Assembly: GCF_002117445.1 (NCBI RefSeq)
Contig: NZ_CP019938.1
Coordinates: 124,001-188,000, forward strand
Origin: Ketogulonicigenium robustum
Lineage (GTDB): Bacteria; Pseudomonadota; Alphaproteobacteria; Rhodobacterales; Rhodobacteraceae
DNA length: 64,000 nt
Reading direction: 5' to 3'
Shown here: positions 16,833 through 26,233 of the stretch, piece after piece
How positions within the stretch are numbered: position 1 is the first letter of the stretch
Layout of the letters: each line of letters opens with the position of its first letter
Notes under the pieces: generated by a model
Told to the model about the DNA's origin: nothing
What the model saw: the letters and a program-made list of their open reading frames with translations, nothing else
Database searches by the model: none
Position numbers and translations under genes: made by a program

Positions 16833-17736
16833 CGCTGACCTCCGTATGCCGTTGCAGGCGCTTGCCGTAAGCTTGGGTCGCGCGGTCGAATGTGATGGCA
16901 ATCGCCACCAGCGCAAACCCGTTCAGGAACCCGACGGTAAAGAACTGGTTGTTGATCGCCTGCAGCACATTGCGCCCCAAGCCCCCAACACCCACCATCG
17001 AGGCGACAACCACCATCGACAGCGCCATCATGATCGTCTGGTTCACGCCCGTCATCAGCGTGGGCAGCGACAGCGGCAACTGCACGTTCCACAGCTTTTG
17101 CCGCTCGGACGAGCCAAAGGCATCCGCCGCCTCGACCGCTTCGCGGTCGACCAAACGAATACCAAGGTTGGTCAACCGGATCATCGGCGGCATGGCGTAG
17201 ATGACCACCGCAATCATGCCCGGCACCTTACCGATGCCGAAAATCACCACGACAGGGATCAGGTAGACAAAGCTGGGCAGCGTCTGCATGACGTCCAGCA
17301 GCGGCATGATCACGCGCTGCGCACGTTCCGACCGCGACGCCAGAATGCCGATCGGCAGGCCGATCACAATGGCAACCAGCGTACAGACCGTGACCATCGA
17401 AAGCGTGACCATCGTATCGCCCCAAAGGCCGAACCAGCCGATGGCGATCAGTGCGATCCCTGCCCCCAGCGTAATTTTCCACGACCGGCCCGCAAACCAT
17501 GTCAGCACCAGCAGCACGGCAAAAACAACGATCCACGGCGTGCTTACAAATGCACTTTCCAGCGCATTCAAAAACCGCTGCAGCGGCGCCATAGCCGCGT
17601 CGATCCAAGGCGAGACGCCCCGCACCCAATCTTTGAAGCCGGTGTCGATGGTGCGGCGCATGGCGCGCATGGCGCTGCCGCTCATTTCGGGCGCGGAACA
17701 CAAAAATTCCGGCAGCCCCCAACAGGATGAAGCCAT
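16825..17736 (-). CDS. proW: Glycine betaine/proline ABC transporter permease
   Basis: A 303-residue membrane protein with an N-terminal segment carrying one helix, then a typical BPD-type permease core (ILASRSERAQRVIMPLLDVM, QTLPSFVYLIPVVVIFGIGK, GVNQTIMMALSMVVVASMVG). These are hallmark ProW sequences. It lies between proX and proV in transcription order. The start MASSCWGLPEF was chosen; longer forms begin in the intergenic hairpin region. Confidence 0.92.
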   Translation of the reverse strand: MASSCWGLPEFLCSAPEMSGSAMRAMRRTIDTGFKDWVRGVSPWIDAAMAPLQRFLNALESAFVSTPWIVVFAVLLVLTWFAGRSWKITLGAGIALIAIGWFGLWGDTMVTLSMVTVCTLVAIVIGLPIGILASRSERAQRVIMPLLDVMQTLPSFVYLIPVVVIFGIGKVPGMIAVVIYAMPPMIRLTNLGIRLVDREAVEAADAFGSSERQKLWNVQLPLSLPTLMTGVNQTIMMALSMVVVASMVGVGGLGRNVLQAINNQFFTVGFLNGFALVAIAITFDRATQAYGKRLQRHTEVSDE

Positions 17737-17774
17737 GACTTCCCCTTTTCTATGTGAAAACGGCAAGGCTACCC

Positions 17775-17789
17775 GATGCCACAGGCATC
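17775..17789 (-). repeat. Intergenic hairpin between proX and proW
   Basis: GATGCC-ACA-GGCATC, flanked by weaker outer GGCT/AGCC pairing. It lies between the binding-protein gene and the permease gene. Hairpins in this position commonly raise the level of the binding protein relative to the membrane parts. Confidence 0.45.
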
Positions 17790-17815
17790 AGGCAGCCCGC
17801 CAGAATGGAAACAAA

Positions 17816-18823
17816 TCAGATGGCGTCCGCGACGCGCGCACGCACGTCATCGCTCAACCAGCCACCCCAAATCTCGGGGAAGGTCTCCAGAAAGTGCCAC
17901 GCGGCATCTTCATTCGTGGCTTGGTTCTCGGTCTGCCACGCCAAAATGGCGTTCACGACGTCATTTTTCCACGTCCGCTGACCCAGATAGCCCATGACAA
18001 CCGGGTTCGTCTCGGCCAGATTCTTCGTCACGATAGTATAGACATCGGCCACCGGATAGGATGTCACCTTGGGGTCGGGACAATCGGGAATGGTCGTGCA
18101 GCGCAGGAACTCCGCCTCGTCCACGGGCACCTCGAACGGCAACTGCACCATGTCATAGCGGCCCAAAATCGCGGTCGGGGCCCAATAATACCCTAGCCAA
18201 CCGGCCTCACGCTCGTAGGCATTGGCGATCGAGCCGTCCAATCCCGCAGCAGATCCCGTATCGACCAGATCAAAGCCCTTGCCCTCGGCGTCCAGCGCAT
18301 GGAACAGGTTTTGCGTCGTGATCTGGCAACTCCACCCCGAAGGGCAACCGTAGACACCGCCGCGCGCCGGATTTTCAGGTGCGGGGAACAGATCGGGATG
18401 CTTCAAAGCCTCCTCGACCGAGGTGATCTCGGGATGCGCTTCGGCCACATAGCGGGGAATCCACCAGCCTTCCACACCACCATCTTCCAGAATTTTCGAG
18501 GCTTCGATCAGACGCCCCTCGGCCAAAGCCGCCTCAAGCGGATCTTTCACCGCATTGGCCCAGATCTCTGGCGCGATATCGGGCTGCCCGCGTTCGTTCA
18601 TCGATGCAAAGGTCGGCATCGTATCGCCCGTCACCAGATCAACGTTACAACCGTAACCTTCTTCCAGAACGATTTTGTCGACCCAGGCGGCAACCCCCGC
18701 CGAGGCCCAATTCATTTCGGCAATCGAAACAGTGCCGCACTGGTCATTGTCTTGTGCCATGGCAGGCAAAGCCATCGCCGCAGGGGCAATGGCCAATAGG
18801 GAAGCATAAACCAACTTCGTCAT
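17816..18823 (-). CDS. proX: Glycine betaine/proline ABC transporter substrate-binding protein
   Basis: A 335-residue periplasmic protein with a Sec signal peptide ending AMAQ near residue 24. The mature part begins CGTVSIAEMNWASAG, and the GDTMPTFASM and PDIAPEIW segments match ProX/OpuAC-type proteins that bind quaternary ammonium compounds in an aromatic box. It is the first gene of proXWV on the minus strand. Osmotic control is likely from family knowledge, but no promoter element was pinned down. Confidence 0.9.
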   Translation of the reverse strand: MTKLVYASLLAIAPAAMALPAMAQDNDQCGTVSIAEMNWASAGVAAWVDKIVLEEGYGCNVDLVTGDTMPTFASMNERGQPDIAPEIWANAVKDPLEAALAEGRLIEASKILEDGGVEGWWIPRYVAEAHPEITSVEEALKHPDLFPAPENPARGGVYGCPSGWSCQITTQNLFHALDAEGKGFDLVDTGSAAGLDGSIANAYEREAGWLGYYWAPTAILGRYDMVQLPFEVPVDEAEFLRCTTIPDCPDPKVTSYPVADVYTIVTKNLAETNPVVMGYLGQRTWKNDVVNAILAWQTENQATNEDAAWHFLETFPEIWGGWLSDDVRARVADAI

Positions 18824-19231
18824 GACATTGCTGTCCTTCGTCGTTGTGCAGCGTAAAATAAGACCCGCCAGGGCGCTGCCCCCGGACGACCCGCTGGATT
18901 GAACGGCCCCACTTCAAACGCCACATTGAATGCGACAGGGCCAAGCGCGTCATGAAAAGCGACACGCAACGTGCTCCACCCCGGCGCGATGCGCGAAATC
19001 GGGCGGCACATGGCCCGAATGCAGGGCCGAGTAGGTGTATAAGGCAAGAGTGCCACAAACACAACCGTATGGGCGGATGAGTATGTTTTGCGCCTAACGC
19101 AAACTGTTGACACCCCCGCATTCACCTGCAATGCGGGGGGCAGCGGGGCTAACAGCGACAAGGGAATTCCTTAGCCATAGGGCCACTTCGCATCGAGACG
19201 GGCAATCCGCCCGCCAATCGGGGCTTTGTGT
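18824..19231. other. Divergent intergenic region between proX and the ECF sigma gene
   Basis: 408 bases without a convincing gene; the open frames here are short and lack coding character. A TTGACA is present near 19107, on the side of the sigma factor gene, and a perfect inverted repeat TTTGCG-CCTAA-CGCAAA spans 19087-19103. These could form an operator and promoter for the signalling genes. The proX promoter must lie in the left part, but I see no clear -35/-10 pair. Confidence 0.5.
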
Positions 19232-19735
19232 ATGGCATGGGATTTTTCTTCTCTTTTCCGACAGCACGCGGGCGGCATGCGCCATGCCCTGCGCCGGCGC
19301 GGGATTGATGCCGAGGCCGCCGCAGACCTGACACAAGACGCCTTCTTGCGGGTCATCTTGGCCCAGCCCAGCGGGGATGCGCCCGAACATATGCGGCGGG
19401 CTTACCTGTATAAAGTCGCCCGCAACCTTGGGATCAACCACGTCAAACGGGCGGCGCTGGCGGTGCATGTGCCCCTCGACACCCCCGAGGCTGAAGCAGC
19501 CATGCCCCGCGCCCCCGACACCGAGACAATCATAGCCACCCGCGCCGAGTTGCGCGCCGTTCAGGCGGCCCTGCGCGAGATGCCAGACCGCCACCGCCGC
19601 GCCTTCACACTGCATCGGATCGAGGGCTGGCCTATCGCCCGCATCGCGCGCGAGATCGACCTGTCCCCCTCGCGCACATGGGAAATGATCCACGAGGCCT
19701 ATCGTATGATCATCTTGAAAACAGGGGATTTTTAG
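19232..19735 (+). CDS. ECF sigma factor, FecI-like
   Basis: A 167-residue sigma factor of the extracytoplasmic function type. Region 2 covers SLFRQHAGGMRHALRRRG to LTQDAFLRVI; region 4 is MPDRHRRAFTLHRIEGWPIA followed by the helix-turn-helix IAREIDLSPSRTWEMI. Its stop is followed one base later by the FecR-like gene and then by a TonB receptor with an N-terminal signalling domain, the layout of iron cell-surface signalling systems. It probably directs transcription of the receptor gene. A TTG at 19226 is an alternative start. Confidence 0.88.
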   Translation: MAWDFSSLFRQHAGGMRHALRRRGIDAEAAADLTQDAFLRVILAQPSGDAPEHMRRAYLYKVARNLGINHVKRAALAVHVPLDTPEAEAAMPRAPDTETIIATRAELRAVQAALREMPDRHRRAFTLHRIEGWPIARIAREIDLSPSRTWEMIHEAYRMIILKTGDF

Positions 19736-19736
19736 C

Positions 19737-20633
19737 ATGCCCCCCACCCCCGCCCAAAGCGCGCTACTGGACGAGGCGATCACCCTGATGATGCGCCGCA
19801 CCTCGCCCGCCGACAGCACAATCGCCGCATGGCGCGCCCGCAGCGCCGATCACGAGGCCGTCTGGCAAATGGTCGCGAAAGCGCACGGCATTAGCGGCCG
19901 CGTGCTCTCGCCGCCGAGAAACCCGACGCGGCGCAATGTCGTGCTGGGCGGCGCAGCGCTGCTCGGCGCAGGCGCGCTGGGGGCGTGGACGCTGCCCGAG
20001 ATGCGGCAAACCCAGCAAGCCGATCACGTCACCACCACCGCACAACTGCTAAACATGGCGCTGCCCGATGGCTCGCACGCGACCTTGGGCCCCGACAGTG
20101 CCGTGATCACCGGCGCGCGCGGGTTTCGCTTGCTGCGCGGCATGGCGTGGGTCGATGTCGCGCCCGCCGCCGCGCCCTTCGTCGTGCAGCTGCCCGACGG
20201 GGTCAGCATCCAGACAACGAGCGCAACCTTCGAAATCGCGCGCGATGCGCATCTGGTCAACCTTGCCGTCAGCACCGATGGCGTCGACCTGCGCAGCAGC
20301 CTACAGTCGCGTGCCGTGTCTGCAGGCCACTGGCTGCGCCTCAACCCCAAAGACGGCGCGTACGAGGAAGGCCCCCGCGACCCCGCCCTTGCCGGCCTCT
20401 GGCAACAAGGGCTGATCGCCGCCGAGGCCGAGCCGCTGGACGTGCTGGTCGCCCGCATCGCCCGCTGGATGCCGGGCCGTGTCGTCATCGCCGACCGCGC
20501 CATCGCCCGCGCGCGCATCAGCGGCCTTTTCGACACATCCAACCCCACCCGCGCGCTGCAAGCCGCCGTGCGCCCAACGGGCGGGCACGTGCGCGGCGTA
20601 TCAGGATTTTTAACAGTTATTTCAATTGTTTGA
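19737..20633 (+). CDS. FecR-family sigma regulator
   Basis: A 298-residue protein with an N-terminal cytoplasmic domain of about 65 residues, one membrane helix (VVLGGAALLGAGALGAW, about residues 64-80) and a periplasmic domain with FecR motifs (LPDGSHATLGPDSAV, GVSIQTTSATFEI, RAVSAGHWLRL). It relays ligand binding by the outer-membrane receptor to the ECF sigma factor. The N-terminal half carries the residues TPAQSALLDEAITLM that contact sigma. The stop lies inside a palindrome (20619-20636). Confidence 0.88.
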   Translation: MPPTPAQSALLDEAITLMMRRTSPADSTIAAWRARSADHEAVWQMVAKAHGISGRVLSPPRNPTRRNVVLGGAALLGAGALGAWTLPEMRQTQQADHVTTTAQLLNMALPDGSHATLGPDSAVITGARGFRLLRGMAWVDVAPAAAPFVVQLPDGVSIQTTSATFEIARDAHLVNLAVSTDGVDLRSSLQSRAVSAGHWLRLNPKDGAYEEGPRDPALAGLWQQGLIAAEAEPLDVLVARIARWMPGRVVIADRAIARARISGLFDTSNPTRALQAAVRPTGGHVRGVSGFLTVISIV

Positions 20634-20643
20634 AATATTTTTT
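20619..20643 (+). repeat. Inverted repeat ATTTCAA-TTGT-TTGAAAT with T-run
   Basis: Perfect 7-base arms overlapping the FecR stop codon, followed by ATTTTTT. It could be a weak attenuating terminator that leaves receptor synthesis to a promoter in the 126-base gap, or an iron-responsive operator (its AT-rich dyad loosely resembles Irr-type boxes). The sequence does not decide. Confidence 0.45.
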
Positions 20644-20759
20644 CAGATGCGCCCGAATAAATCCGCACCCCGATTGTATTACCAATAGGGTCAGCAATAC
20701 CGAATACGTCCAACGGGCTCAGGCACGGCACCCCATACCTCAACACGCAGGAGTGCCCT

Positions 20760-23465
20760 TTGGCTGCCAAGTCATCCCGTCCCGCCCCACGCCAGCTGCT
20801 GAAAACGCTGCTGATGTCCACCCTACTCGCCACCTGTGGCACCATTGCGCTGGCCCCCGCCGCCAGAGCCCAAGCCGTCGAATCCGACGTCCAATTCGCC
20901 GTGCCAGCTGGGCCGCTGGGCCGCGCGCTGGTGCAATGGGGCCAACAGGCGGGCATACAGGTCTCGTATCTCGATGCGGTCACAGCGGGCAAAACTACCG
21001 GCGGGCTCAACGCGCGCCTTGCCCCGCAGGCGGCTCTGTCGCAGCTGCTGGCAGGAACCGGTCTGCGGTTCACATTCGCCGACGCCCGCTCGGTCGTGAT
21101 CTCGGCCGCCCCGCAGGGCGAGGATAGCGCCGGACTGCAGCTGGGCACCATCACCATCCATGGCGGCGGCCAGCTGGGCAGCGCCGACAGCACCTATGAA
21201 ACCGCAGGCTCGGTCGACTACCTGTCCGACGCCGATATCGTCCAGCAGCGCGGCACATCGGTTGGCGACTTCATCGCGGGTGTGCCAGGGGTGATCAACG
21301 GCGATAACCGCAATTCGGGCGCACTGGATGTGAACATCCGCGGCATGCAGGGTCAAGGCCGCGTGCCTGTGGTTATCGACGGCGCATCGCAGGAACGCAC
21401 CGTCTATCGCGGTTATAACGGCGCGCGCTCGGGCAGCTATGTCGACCCCGATTTTATTGCCGAGGTCGCGATTGAAAAAGGCGCAAGCGCGGGGGCCGAT
21501 GCCTCGGGTGCGGTGGGCGGTATCGTCCGCATGCGCACCATCGGGGCAGATGATATCGTCCTGCCCGGCGCCAGCTTCGGCGTGCGTATTCGGGGCGGCT
21601 TCAACACGAACAGCACCGATGTTCCAGATGAGATGACCCCCGGCGGCGTCATCGGGGGTATGTTCCAAGTCGGCCAACCCAGCATCGTGCGCGACGGCGG
21701 CAACATGGATCGGCCCAGCCTGCTGGCCCCCACGGGCGGCAATGGCAGCGTCGCGCTGGGGTTCAAATCCGAATACTTCGATCTGGTCGCAGCTGCGGCC
21801 CATCGCGTGAACGGCAACTATTTCTCGGGCGAAAACGGCCGCGGCCAAGCGCGCCTTGTCGATCGTGGCGACAACGGCTACGGCTGGAACGTCATCGGCT
21901 ACGAGGGGCTGTCCCCGTGGAAAGGCGGCGAGGAAATCCTCAACACCTCGACCGAGAACACCTCCTACCTCCTCAAGGGCAACCTGCATTTTGGCGACCA
22001 CAGCCTGGAGGTTGGCTTCAACCGCTACGACAGCCTGTTTGGCGAGATTATGCCCACCCGCCTCGGCACGCACACATCGGCGGTCGGCGGGTTCCAGTCA
22101 GCCCTTGACCAGCTGACATTGGACACCACCACCGCCCGCTATCGCTGGAACCCCGCCAGCGACATGATCGACCTGAAGGTCGACATGTTCCGCACCGATA
22201 TGGACCACCGTGCCAACAACCTCATTACCTTGTGGGGCGGCGGCGTGGGCAACACCTACAGCATGTCGCGGGCCGTCCGCGACGGTATCACCATCTCGAA
22301 CGAAAGCCGCATCGCGGGCTTTGCGGGCGACTTCCGCCTGCAATACGGCGGGGCGTGGCAACGCGAAAGCATTGGCCTGCCCGACGATATGGGCGATGAC
22401 CCTCAAGAATACCTGAACAACATGGACTTCGCCCCCCGCACCGGCGAGCGCGAGGAACTGAGCGGCTTCGTCAACGCAACGTGGGACATCACCCCTGCCG
22501 TCACCATCGGGGCCGGGCTGCGCTACGCCGATTACCAAACGACCGACCAGAACATGCGGTTCAACATCATCGGCTTTTACCCGAACAGCCAGAACCTGCT
22601 TGTCGCGGGCACGCCGACCACGCTGTCGGGGCATGGCCTGTCGAACCACCTGTCGCTCAGCTGGTCGCCAAACGACGACCTGCAGCTTTACGCCCGCTAT
22701 GCCGACACGATGCGCATGCCCAGCGTGTTCGAGACGGTCTCAGGCTTCTCGACCGCATACCTGCCCGCCGATCTGCGCCCCGAACAGGCCCGCAGTATCG
22801 AGCTGGGCGTGAATAAAACCCTCTACAGCGTGTTTGGCGACAGCGACCGGATGCGCCTGCATTTCGCCTATTACGACAATAATATCGACGACTACCTGAC
22901 GCGGTCGAACGTCATCTACCCCGAGCCGATCGGGTTCCAGATCGGCGGCCTCGGCATGATCAATCTGGAAAACGCGCGCATGCGCGGGTTCGAACTGGCC
23001 GCCGACTATGAATTCGACGCCTTCAGCGCGCGTCTGGCCTGGAACCACGCCATCACATCGCGGTTCTGCGCCCGCCCCGGCACCCTGCACCGGCAAGAGG
23101 ATCTGTGCACCGAGGGCGGTTTCGTGAACAGCTACGCGCTGCAGCACGTCCCGCCCAAAGACACCGTCTCGCTGCAACTGGGCTATCGGATGCTGGACGA
23201 CAAGCTGAATATCGGCACGCGGATCAGCTACTTCTCGGAACGGTTCACCGAAACGACGGTCGAATCCACCTCGGAAATCCAGCCGGGCCGGTGGCGCCCC
23301 TATACGCTGGTCGACGTGTTCGCCAGCTACGCCATTGACGAGCGCAACCAGATCGATTTTGCCATCGATAACCTGACCGACCAATATTACATGGACGCCC
23401 TGAACGCCGCGATGATGCCGGCCCCGGGGCGCACGATCCGCGTGAATTTCACCACGCGGTTCTAA
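20760..23465 (+). CDS. TonB-dependent receptor with N-terminal signalling (STN) domain
   Basis: A 901-residue outer-membrane receptor. After a long signal peptide (cleaved near ARAQA, residue about 38) comes a secretin/TonB N-terminal domain (VQFAVPAGPLGRALVQWGQQ to RSVVISA, about 45-120), the mark of transducer-type receptors. The plug follows (VDYLSDADIVQQ, VNIRGMQGQGRVPVVIDGA), then a 22-strand barrel ending in the aromatic-terminated NFTTRF. Heme or hemophore receptors share this plug style, but the ligand is not certain. The start is a TTG at 20760 with a good AGGAG; the first ATG (20814) would cut into the signal peptide. Confidence 0.88.
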   Translation: MAAKSSRPAPRQLLKTLLMSTLLATCGTIALAPAARAQAVESDVQFAVPAGPLGRALVQWGQQAGIQVSYLDAVTAGKTTGGLNARLAPQAALSQLLAGTGLRFTFADARSVVISAAPQGEDSAGLQLGTITIHGGGQLGSADSTYETAGSVDYLSDADIVQQRGTSVGDFIAGVPGVINGDNRNSGALDVNIRGMQGQGRVPVVIDGASQERTVYRGYNGARSGSYVDPDFIAEVAIEKGASAGADASGAVGGIVRMRTIGADDIVLPGASFGVRIRGGFNTNSTDVPDEMTPGGVIGGMFQVGQPSIVRDGGNMDRPSLLAPTGGNGSVALGFKSEYFDLVAAAAHRVNGNYFSGENGRGQARLVDRGDNGYGWNVIGYEGLSPWKGGEEILNTSTENTSYLLKGNLHFGDHSLEVGFNRYDSLFGEIMPTRLGTHTSAVGGFQSALDQLTLDTTTARYRWNPASDMIDLKVDMFRTDMDHRANNLITLWGGGVGNTYSMSRAVRDGITISNESRIAGFAGDFRLQYGGAWQRESIGLPDDMGDDPQEYLNNMDFAPRTGEREELSGFVNATWDITPAVTIGAGLRYADYQTTDQNMRFNIIGFYPNSQNLLVAGTPTTLSGHGLSNHLSLSWSPNDDLQLYARYADTMRMPSVFETVSGFSTAYLPADLRPEQARSIELGVNKTLYSVFGDSDRMRLHFAYYDNNIDDYLTRSNVIYPEPIGFQIGGLGMINLENARMRGFELAADYEFDAFSARLAWNHAITSRFCARPGTLHRQEDLCTEGGFVNSYALQHVPPKDTVSLQLGYRMLDDKLNIGTRISYFSERFTETTVESTSEIQPGRWRPYTLVDVFASYAIDERNQIDFAIDNLTDQYYMDALNAAMMPAPGRTIRVNFTTRF

Positions 23466-23471
23466 GGGCTA

Positions 23472-23495
23472 GTGCGGGCGCGACGGCGCCCGCAC
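23472..23495. terminator. Bidirectional hairpin between convergent genes
   Basis: A perfect 10-bp stem (GTGCGGGCGC / GCGCCCGCAC, loop GACG) lies 7 bases after the receptor stop and 3 bases before the end of the convergent GMC gene. There is no strong T-run on either side. Confidence 0.6.
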
Positions 23496-23497
23496 CA

Positions 23498-25132
23498 TTA
23501 TGCTGCGCGCAGGGTCTGTGCCAAATGGCGGCAGGCCCGCACCGTCAGCGCCATCAGCGTCAGGGTTGTGCCCGTCACGCCGCTGCTGACAAAAGCCGAG
23601 GCGTCCGTCACATACAAGTTGGGCACATCCCACGACTGGTTATGGGCGTTCAGCACCGAATCCGCAGGGTTGTCGCCCATGCGCGCCCCGCCCGTTTCAT
23701 GGATTGCCGCGCCCATGATCATCGTCTTGCCGAACCATTTGCGGAACACGAACCGGCTGAACGGGTCGGCGTCGGGGTAGGCCCCCTTGCCGAATTCCTC
23801 GAGGCCGAGGGGCGAGCCGATAAACTCGAACCGTCCGCCCGCGCCCTCGACCGTCTGACGCAGCGCCGCGATCTGGGCGCGCAGATGCATCTTGTCGTCC
23901 TCGCCCATCACGCAGCGGACATGGGCCGCCGGTATCCCCCATGCGTCGCGTTTTGTCTTGTCCAGCGTCACGCGATTGTCGGGGCTGGGCTGCATCATCC
24001 CGAAGCCGAAAAACGACAGGCGCGCGGGCTGATCAGCCGCCCCATAGCGCCCAATAGAACCTTGGAAGCAGTAATCCCCGCGCGGCGACGTGCCGTGATC
24101 AAAGCGGGGAATGAAAATCCCGCCCGAGGGGTTGTAGAATTCGTCATGCGGCGCGGCGGTATCCAAGAACGTCCCCGTCGCACTGGGCATATCCCCCACG
24201 GCAAGGCAGGGCAGCTGGTCCATGAAATACCGCCCCAACGCACCCGAGCTGTTCCCCAGCCCCTGCGGGTGGCGTTCGCTGGCCGAATTCAGCATCAGGC
24301 GCACGCTTTCAATCGGCGATGCGCACAAAACCACGGCTTTGGCCTGCACGGTTGACCGCTGGCGGGTCTCGGCGTCGATGTACTCAACCCCAGTGGCATG
24401 ACCGCTGGCAGGGTCGGTGATGACGCGGTCGACCACCGCGTTGTTGACGATTGTCAACAAGCCGGTATCCATCGCGGCCTGCAACTGGCGTGGCATCCTT
24501 TCGGGGGCGATGTAGCGCCACGTGGTCACGCGCCGACCGGGGAATCGAGCCTCGACCGTTTCCTTGAAGGCTTCCTCGGGCGGGGAATAGAGGGCTTGGT
24601 GGCTGTAGCTGCCATCGGGAAAGGTCTCGATCCCCTCGGTGCGGCCGTACAGGCCCAAAGTTTCCTCGACCTCGGTATAATAGGGGGCCAGATCGGCGTA
24701 GGAGATCGGCCAATCCTTGCCCTGCCCTGTGCGCGTCGCGGTGCGGAAGTCGTCATCCGTCCAGCGCAGCAGCACCCGCCCGAAACTGTGCAGGCGCCCC
24801 CCCGTTTGCCGCCCACGAATCCACAGGAAAGGCGCGTCTTTGGGGGTGGTGTAGGGGTTCTGGCGGTCGTTGACAAAGAAATGCGCCATGCGGTTGGCAA
24901 AGAACGCCGCGCGCGCCTGCACGGGCTGCCCCTTCAACGTGGCCCCCGCGCGTTCCCATATATTGATGTCCGACACTGGCGATTTCTTGGCGGGGTCGAA
25001 ATCCTTGGCAGAAATGGGGCGGCCAGCCTCCAGCACAAGCGTGCGCAGGCCTTGGGCCGTCAATTCCTTGGCCGCGAAAGACCCCGCCGCGCCCGAGCCA
25101 ACGACAATCACGTCATAAAGGGGATGTGTCAT
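23498..25132 (-). CDS. GMC-family FAD oxidoreductase (cytoplasmic type)
   Basis: A 544-residue protein with the FAD motif VVGSGAAGSFAAKEL at residues 9-23, a GMC body, and a C-terminal active-site region HETGGARMG followed by LYVTDASAF and SGVTGTTLTLMAL. Unlike the other three GMC proteins here it lacks the cysteine cluster and has no small subunit or cytochrome partner, so it probably acts in the cytoplasm with a soluble acceptor. It is the last gene of a run containing a sugar ABC transporter (25158-29307), hence probably oxidises the imported sugar. Confidence 0.83.
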   Translation of the reverse strand: MTHPLYDVIVVGSGAAGSFAAKELTAQGLRTLVLEAGRPISAKDFDPAKKSPVSDINIWERAGATLKGQPVQARAAFFANRMAHFFVNDRQNPYTTPKDAPFLWIRGRQTGGRLHSFGRVLLRWTDDDFRTATRTGQGKDWPISYADLAPYYTEVEETLGLYGRTEGIETFPDGSYSHQALYSPPEEAFKETVEARFPGRRVTTWRYIAPERMPRQLQAAMDTGLLTIVNNAVVDRVITDPASGHATGVEYIDAETRQRSTVQAKAVVLCASPIESVRLMLNSASERHPQGLGNSSGALGRYFMDQLPCLAVGDMPSATGTFLDTAAPHDEFYNPSGGIFIPRFDHGTSPRGDYCFQGSIGRYGAADQPARLSFFGFGMMQPSPDNRVTLDKTKRDAWGIPAAHVRCVMGEDDKMHLRAQIAALRQTVEGAGGRFEFIGSPLGLEEFGKGAYPDADPFSRFVFRKWFGKTMIMGAAIHETGGARMGDNPADSVLNAHNQSWDVPNLYVTDASAFVSSGVTGTTLTLMALTVRACRHLAQTLRAA

Positions 25133-25157
25133 GATGATGTCCTTGTGGTCGTACGTG

Positions 25158-26228
25158 TCAGATCCGGTCGCCTTGCGCATCGAACAGCGATGCGCGGGCG
25201 GGGTCGAAGGCGGCGCCGATTTCGGTGCCGGGGGTCAAGGTGGTATCGCCCATCACGCGCAGCGACATTTGCTGGCCCGCGCAGTCAAACCAGACGACGG
25301 TATCGGCGCCCATCGGTTCAACCACGGTTACCGTGCCGCGCAGCGCGCCCGTGCCGACGGGAACCGGCGTGATATGTTCGGGGCGAATGCCCAGCGTTGC
25401 GGTGCCGCTGGCCCCCGCTGCGACTGCGGGCAAGACAACACCGCCCCCTGTGAACGCCCCGTCAGCGGTTAATGTGCCGGGGATGAAGTTCATCGCTGGC
25501 GCCCCGATAAAGCCCGCGACAAACAGGTTCGCAGGGCGATGGTAGACCTCGGCGGGGGTCGCAAGCTGCTGGATCACACCGCCGCGCATGATCGCGATCC
25601 GGTCGGCCAACGTCATCGCTTCGGTCTGGTCGTGCGTTACGTAGATCATGGTGTTTCCCAGATCCTGATGCAGCTTTTTAATCTCGACCCGCAATTCTGT
25701 GCGCAGCTTGGCATCAAGGTTCGACAGCGGCTCGTCGAACAAGAACACATCCACCTCGCGCACGAGCGCGCGCCCGATGGCGACGCGCTGGCGTTGACCG
25801 CCCGAAAGCTCGGCGGGCTTGCGCTGCAGCAAGTCATCCAGATGCAGCAGTTTGGACGCATGGGCCAAACGGCGGGCGATCTCGTCCTTGGGCACGCCCG
25901 CGACGCGCAGCCCGAATGTCAGGTTTTTCTCGACACTCATGCGCGGGTAAAGCGCATAGGATTGGAACACCATGCCGATGCCGCGGTCCTTCGGCTCGGC
26001 CCATGTCACGTTTTTGCCCGAGATATGGATCTGGCCACCGGCAATGTCGTTCAGCCCCGCAATCGCGTTCAGCAGGGTCGACTTGCCGCAGCCCGATGGC
26101 CCCAGCAGCACCAGAAACTCGCGCGCGGCGACGTCGATATTCAACCCGTCGATAACGGTCGCAGCGCCATAGCGGATTTGCAGGTCGCGCACGGAAACAG
26201 CCGCAGGCGCGGGCGAAGTGGTATTCAT
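25158..26228 (-). CDS. Sugar ABC transporter ATP-binding protein (UgpC/MalK type)
   Basis: A 356-residue ATPase: Walker A GPSGCGKST (about residues 41-49), signature LSGGQRQRVAIGRAL, Walker B VFLFDEPLSNLDAKL, then the switch histidine in YVTHDQTEAMTLADRIA. The C-terminal TOBE/MalK regulatory domain is present (LGIRPEHITPV). Two ATGs are possible; the one at 26228 has AAGGG at about 9 bases, while 26237 makes an ATGA overlap with the permease stop. It energises the MalF/MalG-type permeases upstream. Confidence 0.92.
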   Translation of the reverse strand: MNTTSPAPAAVSVRDLQIRYGAATVIDGLNIDVAAREFLVLLGPSGCGKSTLLNAIAGLNDIAGGQIHISGKNVTWAEPKDRGIGMVFQSYALYPRMSVEKNLTFGLRVAGVPKDEIARRLAHASKLLHLDDLLQRKPAELSGGQRQRVAIGRALVREVDVFLFDEPLSNLDAKLRTELRVEIKKLHQDLGNTMIYVTHDQTEAMTLADRIAIMRGGVIQQLATPAEVYHRPANLFVAGFIGAPAMNFIPGTLTADGAFTGGGVVLPAVAAGASGTATLGIRPEHITPVPVGTGALRGTVTVVEPMGADTVVWFDCAGQQMSLRVMGDTTLTPGTEIGAAFDPARASLFDAQGDRI

Positions 26229-26233
26229 GGATG

